A stretch of DNA of 64,000 nucleotides, taken from contig NZ_CP007154.1 of assembly GCF_000524555.1 (NCBI RefSeq), positions 558,001 through 622,000 on the forward strand, read 5' to 3'. The notes beneath the pieces were generated by a model. That model saw only the letters and a program-made list of their open reading frames with translations. It was not told the origin of the DNA and searched no databases. Position numbers and translations under genes: made by a program. Origin of the DNA: Mesomycoplasma bovoculi M165/69 (lineage in GTDB: Bacteria; Bacillota_I; Bacilli_A; Mycoplasmatales; Metamycoplasmataceae). This document shows, one piece after another, positions 1-9,664 of the stretch (positions are counted from its first letter, which is position 1; each line of letters starts with the position of its first letter).

Positions 1-288
1 AGTGGAGTTATTTTTCCAGAAGGAACTAGAGTTAATACTGAACAAATAGGTGAGTTCAAAGTTGGTGCATTTAAAGTTGCTAAGGAAAATTCACTTGCAA
101 TTGTTCCAACAACTATTAAAAACTCCAAAGATGTTTTTAATTTTTCTAGAAATAAAAGAACAACAATAGAAATCATATTCCATAAACCTATTAAACCAAT
201 TTATGTTAGTTCACAAACTATTGACTCACTTGCAAAACAAAGTTATTTGGTAATTTCAGAATCCTATAACGATCAAAAAGGAAAATAA
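1..288 (+). CDS. plsC: 1-acyl-sn-glycerol-3-phosphate acyltransferase, C-terminal part
   Basis: The window opens inside this gene; 95 codons remain before TAA. The second visible stretch reads VIFPEGTR, the phosphate-binding FPEGTR block of PlsC-type acyltransferases, followed by FKVGAFKVAKENSLAIVPTTI, which matches the strand-helix-strand after it in the family. PlsC acylates lysophosphatidate at sn-2 to make phosphatidate at the membrane. The HX4D motif lies upstream, outside the window. It ends one base before scpA, so the two are probably co-transcribed. The family assignment is strong from the FPEGTR block; the exact acyl preference cannot be read. Confidence 0.85.
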   Translation, partial: SGVIFPEGTRVNTEQIGEFKVGAFKVAKENSLAIVPTTIKNSKDVFNFSRNKRTTIEIIFHKPIKPIYVSSQTIDSLAKQSYLVISESYNDQKGK

Positions 289-289
289 A

Positions 290-1036
290 ATGTTTTTAGA
301 TAAAGATATTGAATTTCATTTTCAAAATTTTAGTGGTCCACTAGACCTTTTATTGCAACTTGTTAAAAGCAAGAATGTTGATATTATGGATGTTGACCTT
401 GTTGATTTAGCTAATCAATATGTTTCTATTATAGAAAAAGTTAAAAATAAAAATATTCAAATTGCAAGTGAATATTTAGTTATGGCAGCCACTTTAATTC
501 ATATTAAAGCTAAAATGCTATTGCAAGTTGACAAAGAAGAACCTGATCCTGAATTAGAAGAAGATAAACAACAACTTCTAGCAATGTTATCGGAATTTCA
601 ACAAATTAAAAATATTGCTTTGATGTTAAAAGAACAATTAGAGCATCGAAATAATTATTATGAAAAAACAGTTGATAGCTACGAGGAATATAAAAGGCCT
701 TTGGTAAAAAACAAACTTGATGGTCGATCTTCATTGGTTAAATTAATAGAGATAATAAAACTAATGTTTGATCGAACTAGAGCCCAACAAAAAATTACAA
801 TTAAAACTGATGAAGTTTTTGTTAGTCCTGATGAACAAAACAAATATGTTTTAAGTTTACTGGAAAAATATAGTGAATTAAAATTTGATACTGTTTTTGC
901 TTTACCCTCTTTGAAACACTTTTCAATAACACTAATTGCTGTTTTGGAAATGGCAAAAAAACAAATTTTGTACTTAGAACAGCAAAAACAGTTTGGAGAC
1001 ATTAAAATTTACAAAGGAAATCAAGATGAAATATAA
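290..1036 (+). CDS. scpA: Segregation and condensation protein A
   Basis: 248 aa, usual length for ScpA, the kleisin subunit that bridges SMC heads with ScpB in chromosome condensation and segregation. The N-terminus carries the kleisin signature FSGPLDLLLQLVKSKNVDIMDVDL (residues about 13-36), followed by EYLVMAATLIHIKAKMLL (about 62-79), both typical of ScpA. The middle is charged and helical; the C-terminal helix-turn region ends the protein. An AAGGAAAA ribosome-binding site sits about 7 bases before the ATG. The gene follows plsC by one base and overlaps scpB by 11 bases, the usual scpAB operon order. Confidence 0.95.
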   Translation: MFLDKDIEFHFQNFSGPLDLLLQLVKSKNVDIMDVDLVDLANQYVSIIEKVKNKNIQIASEYLVMAATLIHIKAKMLLQVDKEEPDPELEEDKQQLLAMLSEFQQIKNIALMLKEQLEHRNNYYEKTVDSYEEYKRPLVKNKLDGRSSLVKLIEIIKLMFDRTRAQQKITIKTDEVFVSPDEQNKYVLSLLEKYSELKFDTVFALPSLKHFSITLIAVLEMAKKQILYLEQQKQFGDIKIYKGNQDEI

Positions 1037-1628
1037 TAGAATAATTGAAGCAATTATGTATGTACAAGGAGAAAAGGGAGTCTCATCTGAGCAATTGCAA
1101 AATGCACTAAAGTTAGACAAAATCAATGAAGCTAGAAAAATTCTTAAAGATTTTATGACTCATTTTAACAAAGAACATCATGGAATTATTATTGTTGAAT
1201 TTGATGATGTTTTTAAATTTGTAACAAGCAAAGATATGAAACCTTTTTTAATAGATTTTGTCTCAAATGAACGTAAATATAAACTAACAAATTCAGCAAT
1301 TGAAGTTGCTGCAATTGTTGCCTACAAACAACCAGTAACTCGTTCTATGATTAATCAAATTCGTGGAGGAGTTATTTCTGACTACATAGTAGGATCACTA
1401 CTTGCCAAAGGAATTATTGAAGAAGTTGGAGTAGCATCGACACCTGGAAATCCAACTTTATATGGTGTAACTTCTAAATTTTTTGATTATTTTAAATTAA
1501 GATCTATAAAAGACTTACCAAAATTCAAAGAATTTGAATTTCATAAAAGTGAAGAAGATGGTGAAAATCAAGATAATCAAGAACAAACTTTTGACTTATT
1601 TGGTTCACAACGTGAAATGGATGAGTAA
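1026..1628 (+). CDS. scpB: Segregation and condensation protein B
   Basis: 200 aa, ScpB family, a winged-helix dimer that binds ScpA in the SMC complex. The start is placed at the ATG in MKYNRIIEAIMYVQGEKG, because ScpB proteins begin with this helix; the in-frame codons upstream lie inside scpA. Residues about 90-150 contain the conserved second winged helix (SAIEVAAIVAYKQPVTRSMINQIRG, then GNPTLYGVT near 150). The C-terminus is a short acidic tail. The gene overlaps scpA by 11 bases and its TAA shares a base with the ATG of the next gene (TAATG), suggesting coupled translation. Confidence 0.95.
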   Translation: MKYNRIIEAIMYVQGEKGVSSEQLQNALKLDKINEARKILKDFMTHFNKEHHGIIIVEFDDVFKFVTSKDMKPFLIDFVSNERKYKLTNSAIEVAAIVAYKQPVTRSMINQIRGGVISDYIVGSLLAKGIIEEVGVASTPGNPTLYGVTSKFFDYFKLRSIKDLPKFKEFEFHKSEEDGENQDNQEQTFDLFGSQREMDE

Positions 1629-4453
1629 TGTCATCTGCATTAGAATTAAACTCTAATATATCTAGCAATGCTAATAAAAAAACTTTTTTAGCATTTAATT
1701 TTGATTATCTCCCAGGTTTTTACAAATCAAAAATTATTGCTAAAATCGGAGAAGGTAATCAGTTTATCAATGAAAATTTTATTTTTTCAAAAGCAGTTGC
1801 TTTAGCAAATTTGCTACAAAAAAAGCAATTAAACAAGGTTTTGATTTATCACAATGATAATGATTTTTCCTTGGCTTTTGCCGGAATTTTTTCTAGAATT
1901 TTTAAAGAATTTAAAATTCAAACAGTTTATTTTGGTGATTTTGAAAATAATAAAATTACAATTGCAAAAGAATTTTTTGTAAATAATGATTTTGATTTTT
2001 TTATTGGAATTCAAAGTATTTTCAATGAAAAAACTGCAAAAACTATTGAAATGTTTTTTAACCATAAGCAATTGGCTTTATTAACATTAGAAGATGAAAA
2101 ATTTTTAAATAATTTTACAATTAACGAAGTTAATTATGATAATGAATCAAAGGAAATACCAAAAATTGATAATTATTTTATGGATTTGAATTATCAAACT
2201 AATAAATTTCCTTTAAATGATCTTAAAAATAAATATGAGTTTTTTGATAATAACAATAATAGATTAGAAGTGTTTTTAAAAGCTAATTTGAATAAATCTG
2301 AAAATATTCTACCTATAAAAACAAATATTTTAAGCAAATTTAGTTTAAATAAATTTAAATCAAACATTGCTATTTGGAGAAAAATATTTAGCAGTTTAAA
2401 AAACAAGCCTGACTTTGTTTTTTGATTAAAAGAAGATGAAGTTCAAGTTGCATATTTACAAAAATTTTTTTACAAAGTAATTTCAGAAGAAGATTTTCAA
2501 CTTTTAGTTCTCGATTATATTTTGAAAAATCATTTAGCAAATGCATTTTTTTTAATTAGTAAAGACACACCTGATTTCATACTTGAAAAAATTAAAACTT
2601 CTTTTAACAACATTCAAATTTTTAACCCGGAAAATGGTGAATTAGAAAAACTATTTTTTAAAATAAAAGAAAATCAAAATGAAGTTTTTGTTTTAAATAA
2701 CAACAAAATTTTTTGATCTCCCAAAGATCAATATTTATTTTTAGGTCAGGATTCTAGTTTCATTGCTTTGTGATACTTGCAAATTTTAGAATTTTATAAA
2801 GAAAATAATTTAAACATTATAGAAGTCATAGATTTTATAAAACAAAATCATAATTTTGTGTTTAAAAATAAAATGCAATTTTTTGCAGATAACAAAACAT
2901 TTTCTAATTTTGTAGATCAACTAATTTTTGAACAATCAAATAAAATTAATATAATAAACTATGAAATTTCTGAACAAAATTTTAACAACAACATAATTTC
3001 TATTAAAATAGGTTTGCCAAAAAATGATTATTTAAAAATAACTTATTCAAAAATACATGAAAGCGTTGAAGTTTCTAGTTTTTTTCACTCTAGCAACTAT
3101 AGCTATAAAGAAAGTGTGTTTTTAGAATATGAAATTCAAAACAAAATGAAAATTGCAAAAAAAGATAATTTGCAAATTGTTCAATCTAGCAATAAATATA
3201 AAAATATTTTAAAATTTGGTTTTTTTATTAGTGCAATTATATCTATAATATTCCTTTTACTTTACAAATTCTATAATGCCAGTTTTAGCAATGGTTCTCC
3301 AACGGAAATTTTTAATAAATTTTATGAATATTTTTTAAGTGACAATCTTGCGAAATCAGTTGTAATAATAAATTTTGCATTATTTTGAGTCTCGAATTTG
3401 ATTATAGGTATGCAACTAAAAAGAATTTTAAGAACCCAAAATATAAAAGTTAAATTTAAACATATGTTTGTAGGTAGTATTATTGCATATTTTATGCAAT
3501 TTTCAACTCCCTTTTCCTTTGGGGGAGAAATTTCTTACTACTGGTATTTTAATAAAAAAGGATATCCTCTCAAAAATGTTAGTGCAACATTAACATATAA
3601 TGCATTAATACACCAATTATCTCAATTAATTATATCTTTGATTTTTATTCCTATTGGTTTTTATTATTTTAGTGAATTATTTGTTTTTAATTCAATTGAA
3701 AAAATTTTATTTTTTGTTTGATTAATTATAAATATTTTTTTAAATGTTGTTGTTTTAGCAATTATATTTATTATTTCTGTCTGAAAAAAACTGCAATATT
3801 GACTTATTAAAATATTTGTTAAAATATTAAATTTAAGATATTTACATCAAATCGAGGATTTGAAAAAAAATGAATTTAAATATCAATTTTTTATTGATAA
3901 TTTTAAAATACATTTTTTAGAAATTTTTGCAAATAAAAAATTGTTATTTGAAGTGTTATTTTTCTATAAATTCCTACCTTTTGTTATTAATTTTTCATTT
4001 TTAACATTGCTAATTACAATGAAAAATGGTGGTTACAATATTGGAATGATAAGTGCAATTGATTATCTTAAATTTATTTCTGGAAACACAATTTTGGCAA
4101 TGTCTAATAATTTAAGTCCATCACCAGGTGGTGTAGGTTTTGTTGATCTTACAACAAAAATTGTGTTTCAAAACTTTTTTAAAGCCAACGATTTATTAAA
4201 TCTTAATATTTTTAATTTTGCAAATCGACTTTTTAATTGATTTATTCCTTATTTTGTTTCTTCAATAGCAATTATTACAGTTTGAATTGGTGAAAAAAGA
4301 AATGATAAATATCAAGAAATTAAAAAAGCTATTGAAATTAATCCACAATTAAAAACTCAATTTAGTAGGTCTCATTCAAGATTTTATTGAATTACATTAC
4401 CATTATTGTTTGCTATAGGTGCAAGTTTATTATTACTAGTTTTCTTCCACTAA
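1628..4453 (+). CDS. Large membrane protein: degenerate phosphohexomutase-like N-terminus plus LPG-synthase-type (flippase-like) membrane domain
   Basis: 941 aa when UGA is read as Trp; all pieces stay in one frame. Residues about 530 to the end are hydrophobic with several membrane segments and contain STPFSFGGEISYYWYF (about 625-640) and SPSPGGVGFVD (about 830-840), the two glycine/proline motifs of the lysylphosphatidylglycerol synthase TM / UPF0104 family. No tRNA-dependent synthase domain follows. The soluble first 480 residues look like a worn phosphoglucomutase/phosphomannomutase: IGEGNQFINENFIFSKAVALA at 38-58 lines up with the start of mutase domain 1 and KVLIYHNDNDFSLAFAGIFS resembles the VVIGYDxR strand, but no TASHN phosphoserine loop or DGDxDR metal loop is seen. 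Catalysis by this part is therefore unlikely. Translation is coupled to scpB (TAATG), and the 3' end overlaps the convergent tsaD by 18 bases. The membrane domain is well supported; the mutase link is inference. Confidence 0.75.
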
Positions 4454-5392
4454 TTTCATTTGTGCGGCTTTAGCGATCATTGCACCATTATCTGTGCAAT
4501 ATTGCATTTTTGGAACAACTGTATTTAATTGTTCATAAGATTTTATGAGTTGTCTAATTTCTAAATTAGCAGCAACTCCACCCATTAATGTTAATGTTTG
4601 AATTTCTGGATAAATTTCTAAAGCTAAATTAATTTTGTTTTTTAAATATTTAATTATTGTTTTTTGAAATGAAATAGCAATATTTTTTTGCATTTTACTA
4701 TCAAGTTTATCTTTGTTTTTATGAATATAATTTATCACCTGAGTTTTCAAACCACTGAAGGAAAAATTTAACAAAAATTCTGGATTTTGTCCAGGAATAG
4801 TAAAGTTTATCAACTCGCTTGAATTGAGTGTAAATTCTTGATTTAATTTATCAATTTTAGGACCACCTGGAAAACCTAATCCTAATTTTCGAGCAATTTT
4901 GTCATAAATTTCGCCTAAAGCATCATCTTGTGTTGTGCCAACAATTTCTAAATTAAAAGGAGTTTTAGCTAAAATAAATTGACTATGACCGCCCGATAAA
5001 AGCAAACCTAAAACTGGAAATTTTAAATTTTGCTCAATAGCTGCTGATCAAAAATGACCATGAAGATGATTGATTGGGATTAGTGGTTTATTGTAAAACA
5101 TTGCAAGTGCACTTGCAAACAAAAAACCCACTTGCAGTGAACCTAAAAGTCCTGGTTCTTTAGTGTAAGCAATTGCATCTACAATAGTAAAATCTATACC
5201 TTTAGATTTTAAATCTTCTAAAATAAAGGCAAAATTTTTAATATGTTCTCTAGAAGCTACTTCTGGGATTGTCCCACCAAATTGAGCGTGAATATCAATT
5301 TGACTATAAGATGTCATAACAACAATTGAATCATTGTCTAGCAAAGCAACAGATGCATCATCGTGCGAAGACTCAATTCCTAAAATTTTCAT
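4436..5392 (-). CDS. tsaD: tRNA N6-adenosine threonylcarbamoyltransferase
   Basis: 318 aa, Kae1/TsaD/Gcp family, which transfers the threonylcarbamoyl group to A37 of ANN-decoding tRNAs. The start is the ATG of MKILGIESSHDDASVAL, with AAGGAAT 7 bases upstream; the longer in-frame reading would run into the divergent tRNA gene. Visible motifs are GIESSHDD at the N-terminus, the metal-binding NHLHGH near residue 112, LSGGHSQF near 130 and GGVAANLEIR near 270. One UGA lies just after HLHGH and encodes Trp. It is divergent from tRNA-Ser and convergent with the large membrane protein, overlapping it by 18 bases. Confidence 0.95.
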
Positions 5393-5420
5393 TTTAATTC
5401 CTTTATTTATAGTTTTGTGG

Positions 5421-5426
5421 TATAAT
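5421..5426 (+). promoter_or_regulatory. -10 element of tRNA-Ser
   Basis: A perfect TATAAT 13 bases before the tRNA 5' end. No convincing -35 is seen, as is common in mollicutes. On the minus strand the overlapping bases read TATTAT and could serve the divergent tsaD, about 30 bases from its ATG. Confidence 0.6.
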
Positions 5427-5438
5427 ATTGGATTGTGT

Positions 5439-5529
5439 GGGTCAGTACTCAAGAGGCTGAAGAGGGCGCACTGCTAACGCGCTAGGGGCTTAACCGCCCG
5501 CGCAGGTTCAAATCCTGTCTGGCCCGCCA
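5439..5529 (+). tRNA. tRNA-Ser(GCU)
   Basis: 91 nt including an encoded CCA. The acceptor stem GGGTCAG pairs with CTGGCCC (one G-U). The anticodon loop CTGCTAA gives GCU, reading AGU/AGC serine codons. The long variable arm (GGGGC...GCCC) confirms a class II tRNA, and the T arm is GCAGG-TTCAAAT-CCTGT. Base pair 31-39 is A-C. Confidence 0.95.
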
Positions 5530-5576
5530 TTTTTTTATGCTCTTTTTTTATTAAAAATTGTATAAAAAAATGTAAT

Positions 5577-5611
5577 AAAAAGGGAAAAAGTGTTTTACTT
5601 TTTCCCTTTTT
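5577..5611. terminator. Bidirectional terminator between tRNA-Ser and rpsT
   Basis: Perfect 15-bp inverted repeat (AAAAAGGGAAAAAGT / ACTTTTTCCCTTTTT) with a 5-base loop. The A and T flanks give a U-tract in both directions, so it can end tRNA-Ser transcripts from the left and rpsT transcripts from the right. Confidence 0.85.
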
Positions 5612-5625
5612 TATATAAAAATTAT

Positions 5626-5898
5626 TTATGCTTGTAATTCGTTGTGTTTATTAACAAATAAGTCAAGCTTTGATGATTTTCTTGCAGATTTATTACGATG
5701 GAAAACACCTTTTGAGGCAGCTTTGGCAATTTCTTTGTGAGCACGTGCAACTAATAAAGCTTGTGAATCATCTTTATTAATAACAGCAATTTTAGCTTTT
5801 TTAATTGCAGTTTTTACTCGTGATTTAATTGCATTATTTCTAGCTCTTGCATTTTCACTTTTTGTAATAGACTTAATTTTTGATTTTATATTTGCCAT
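5626..5898 (-). CDS. rpsT: 30S ribosomal protein S20
   Basis: 90 aa, lysine- and alanine-rich throughout, as expected for the three-helix S20 that binds 16S rRNA at the bottom of the 30S body. The N-terminus MANIKSKIKSITKSENARARN and the block KGVFHRNKSARKSSKL near residue 64 (family: GxIHKNxAARKKSRL) are diagnostic. It is the last gene of the minus-strand cluster before the shared terminator, and AAGGAAAT precedes the ATG. Confidence 0.97.
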   Translation of the reverse strand: MANIKSKIKSITKSENARARNNAIKSRVKTAIKKAKIAVINKDDSQALLVARAHKEIAKAASKGVFHRNKSARKSSKLDLFVNKHNELQA

Positions 5899-5950
5899 TA
5901 ATTATTTCCTTGTGAAATTTTTAAAAAGTAATATAAATTGTAACATATTT

Positions 5951-6637
5951 TTAAAAATATTCGTAATTATTGAGCTTATTTTGCATATCTTTATAGTTTG
6001 GACAAAACTTTTTTACAATATTTCAAAAAAATGCATTATGAGCTCAATAATGATGGTGTGCTAACTCATGAATAATAACATAATCTATTATATTTTCAGA
6101 AAAAGGCACCAAATGACTAGAGTAATGTATTTTTTCTCTTTTGTAATTTGTGCCTCAAGCTGTTGATTTAGAACGTATTTCAATTTTATAAGTTGGCACT
6201 TCCATCTTGTTGGCTCAAAAAAGTGTTCTTTTTTCCATATATTTTTTAAAAGAAGTGATTACTGCTTTTTGAATTGAACTATATTTATTTTCATTATTTT
6301 TAAAAAACAAAACGAGTGAACCACTTACAATAAATCAAGAATTATTTGATTTAATAATTGAGTATAAATATTTTTTTCCTAAAAATCAAAAATAGTTTTC
6401 ATCAATACTCAATCATTTTTGTTTTTTAAGAATATTAAAATTATTTTTAGCAAATGAAGAATTTTTGACAAAATCAATAATAGTTTCATCACTAAAAATT
6501 AAAGAACAAAAAACAAATAACTGTTCATTTTTTATTTTTAAAGTAATTTTTGGATTTGTGTAATTTTTATATACAACTGTAATTGGAATTAATTTATCAT
6601 TAATATTTAAATTAATTATTTTACTATTGGTCAACAT
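5951..6637 (-). CDS. YgjP-like (DUF45/WLM) zinc metallopeptidase
   Basis: 228 aa. Near the C-terminus it reads YVIIHELAHHHYWAHNAFFW: HEXXH plus a downstream His before FW, the zinc site of the YgjP/SprT-like M48-related family. The N-terminal 100 residues are a beta-rich region, also usual for DUF45 proteins. The start is the ATG of MLTNSKII, overlapping the upstream CNNM/CorC gene by 14 bases; an in-frame TTG at 6658 is possible but less likely. Two internal UGA codons encode Trp, including one at the FW motif. The substrate is not known for this family in mycoplasmas. Family confidence is high, function low. Confidence 0.8.
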
Positions 6638-7847
6638 ATTTGCTAATTTTAACTTCAATTACATTGCTATCTTTACTTAAAATGTCAAACTCTAATTGGT
6701 GTTTATCTTGTTTGATGATTATTTTTCTACCTTTAACTATTTTTTTGTTTCCAGCTTTTGTGATCAAAAACTCTTGTAAATCCTTAGAATTTGTGGGTAA
6801 ATTAATATTTAAGGATTTGTTTATTGTTAAAATGCTAGTTGTTCCAAAAGCAATAATCTCATTTTCTGAAATTTCATAAATTTCTAAATTATCGCGATAA
6901 TCATGTTCATCGTAAATTGGTCCAAAAATAGATTCTAAAATGTCTTCAAAAGTTAAAATACCAATAACTTTATTGCTTTTTTCATCAGCTGTAACAAAAC
7001 CCATATGGGTTTTTTCTTTTTTAAGAATATCATAATTTTGTTTAATCAAACCATTAGCTGATAAAAAAGGCACTTTTATAATGTGGTCTTCAATTTGAAA
7101 TTCTGATAAGTGCAAAATATCTTTTGCAAGCAAAATGCCAACAAATTGGTCTTTTTGTCAAACTGGTATTCTAGAAAACATATTTTTTATAAATACATCT
7201 ACAATGTGATCAAAACTATCTTCATAATCAACGTAAACAACATCTTTAATTTTTGTATAATACTTATCTGTTCTCATTGAATCAAACTCTAGAGCTCGAA
7301 TAGCTAAATCTGATTCATCTTTTTCTAAAACACCTTCGCGTTCGCCTTGAGAAATTATTTTTTTTAACTCATTTTCTGTATTAGTTATATGATTTTTTTT
7401 AATAAAATGAGTTATAAAAGCAGCCATAGGATAAAACAAATAATAAGCACCTGCAATTAAAAATCAAAATAATTTTAAAAATAAAATAGGGTTTTTTCGT
7501 CCAAAAATTTTTGGATAAATTTCTCCAAATATAATAATTGGTGGTGTTGTTGCAGCTAATGAAACAATAATTTGCAATGATTCATTAAGAGCTAAACCTG
7601 CAAAAAGTGTAGAAATAATAACTGAAATTAAAATATTAATAATGTTATTGGCCACCAAAATTACTGTGAGTGTGTGTTCATATTTGTCATAAAATTTAAA
7701 TATTGTTTTTTTAACTCTTTTAGACAATGTGCTACTTTCAATTTTAGCTTTAGAGAAACTAGAGAGCACTGATTCAGATGCTGAAAACACACCTGAAAAA
7801 AAGAAAAGCAACAATAAAATAAAGCCTAATGAAATATAAAAACCCAT
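6624..7847 (-). CDS. CNNM/CorC-type membrane protein with CBS domains (hemolysin-C family)
   Basis: 407 aa. Residues 1-150 form the CNNM (DUF21) transmembrane domain: a first helix GFYISLGFILLLLFFFSGVFSASES, with the FSASES motif typical of the family, and later FGEIYPKIFGRKNP. Residues about 190-320 hold a CBS pair (VPVWQKDQFVG, then GFVTADEKSNKVIGILTFEDILESIFG), and the last 80 residues form the CorC_HlyC transporter-associated domain. Homologues take part in magnesium/cobalt homeostasis; 'hemolysin' is a historical label. It lies 3 bases after dnaB in the same transcription direction. Confidence 0.88.
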
Positions 7848-7850
7848 AAA

Positions 7851-9233
7851 TTAATCCTCAAAATCATTAGAATCAATAGAGTTTCGTTCTTGCTCTGCAA
7901 ATAAACCTTTTTCAGGATAGAAAGCAAACTCAATAACTCCTGTTGGTCCATTTCTGTTTTTGGCAATTTTAAGCTGAGTTATTGATTGATTATCATTATA
8001 ATTACCTTCTTTTTTCCCATAGTAATCATCACGGTATAAAAAACCAACCACATCAGCATCTTGTTCAATCGCACCAGATTCACGTAAATCTGATAAAACT
8101 GGCATTTTATCTTCCCGTTTTTCCACACTTCTTGATAATTGTGAAAGGGCTATAATTGGTGTATTAACTTCACGTGCAAGTTGTTTTAATTTTCTTGAAA
8201 TTATAGACACTTCTACTTGGCGACTATCACCTCTAATTTTTTGACTAGAGTTAATTAATTGCAAATAATCAAAAATAATTAATTTATATTTTTTACTCTT
8301 ATTTTTGTAATTTTTGACAACCTGTCAATAAATTTCATCAATATTTATAGAACCAGAATCATTAATTACTAAATCATAGCGACTAATTTGATCAACTGTT
8401 GCTTTAATTCGGTTGAAATTTTCATTAGTCAAATATTTAGGAGTTTTAAATAATGTTGCATTGATAGATGTTTCAAGTGACAAAATACGAGTAACTAAGT
8501 CTTTGTCTGACATTTCAAGTGAAAAAAATAAAACAGAATCTCCGCTTGCACAAATATTACGTGCCAAATTCAAAGCAAAAGCCGTTTTACCAACTGATGG
8601 CCTTGCTGCTAATATGAATAACTCACCTGGCTGGAATCCTGAAATCATATAATCAAGATTTGAATAACCACTTGATAAACCTAAGGGTGAATCTTTATTA
8701 CGATTGTCTATCAAATATTGAAAAATATCTTTTGAAATTTCATTAATATTTGTGAATTTATCTATGTTATCGGGCTTCAATCAAATATCATTAATTCTAG
8801 ATTGTAAAGATCCAATAATTTCTGAAATATCTAAATTTGGATTATTCAAATCTTTTATAGACTGATTTAATACATCTTTAGTTTGACGCATTGAAGTTTT
8901 TTCAGTTAATTTTTTAATATAGTAGTCAATACTATGTGGAGTTTTTGGAACATAATTTATAAGGTCAGCAAAAAAATGAGCTCCACCTAACTTGTCATAT
9001 TCATTATCTTCTTTAAGTTTGTTGGTCACCAAATTAATATCATAATTCATAGACTTATCTCAAAAATAGTCTATAGTTTTAAAGACAGTTTGAAGTTTGC
9101 TATCAGTAAAATCAATGTCTCTAAGTAGTTTTGCAAAACGTTGATCATCACCATTTTTTAAAAGAAAAACGATGATACTTCTTTCAAGTTCTGGGGCACT
9201 AAACCGTTCATCTTTGTTGTTATTACTATTCAT
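7851..9233 (-). CDS. dnaB: Replicative DNA helicase
   Basis: 460 aa, normal for DnaB. The N-terminal domain begins MNSNNNKDERFSAPELERSI. The RecA-like ATPase domain has Walker A AARPSVGKTAFALN near residue 213, SLEMSDKDLVTRI, Walker B followed by ALSQLSRSVEKREDKMPVLSDLRESGAIEQDADVV near 370-400, and the arginine-finger region GPTGVIEFAF. DnaB is the hexameric 5'-3' helicase at the replication fork. The start is the ATG overlapping the end of rplI by 8 bases, the rplI-dnaB arrangement found in many bacteria. Three internal UGAs encode Trp. Confidence 0.97.
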
Positions 9234-9663
9234 CTTTTGTAATATTTACCTTTAATTTTGCACTAATATTGTGTGCTATTTTCACAGTTACAATTGATGT
9301 CCCAAAACTATGCAAACTAATATGTTCAACAGCATGTTTTTCAACAATAATTCCTTGTTCTTCAAGGGCTTTGTGAATTTTTTTACTAGAAATTGCTCCA
9401 TGAACACCATCGGTTGTACCTTTAAGTTTAAATCAAAGTACTGTTTTTTCAATTTGTTCTTTAATTTCTAAATTTTTTCTATCTCTAATATCATTTTCAA
9501 TTTTCAAATTAGCCAACTTTTGTTTTAAGAAAATTTCATTTTCTTTTGTAAAAGGAATTGCTATTCCATTTTTAAACAAAAAATTACTTGCATATCCGCC
9601 TGGAAAATCTTTCACTGTGTATGCTTTTCCATCTTTTGAATCTTTAACTAAAATTACTTTCAT
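9226..9663 (-). CDS. rplI: 50S ribosomal protein L9
   Basis: 145 aa with both L9 domains. MKVILVKDSKDGKAYTVKDF is the N-terminal 23S-binding domain with the conserved GYASNFLFKNGIAIPFT near residue 23. After a connecting helix rich in K/E, GTTDGVHGAISSKKIHKAL (about 83-101) and the final strand are the C-terminal domain. One UGA (Trp) falls between them. It overlaps dnaB by 8 bases downstream and follows gdpP by one base, forming a gdpP-rplI-dnaB unit as in many Firmicutes. Confidence 0.96.
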
Positions 9664-9664
9664 T

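Noticed and set aside
993-1025. An earlier start for scpB, 11 codons upstream of the chosen ATG
   Set aside because: These codons lie inside scpA, and ScpB proteins begin at the MKYNRIIEAIMYVQ helix.
1628-4453. Chain of broken open reading frames that looks like a decayed gene under the standard code
   Set aside because: All breaks are single UGA codons in one frame, most at positions expected to be Trp, and a tRNA-Trp(UCA) gene is present. The gene is intact.
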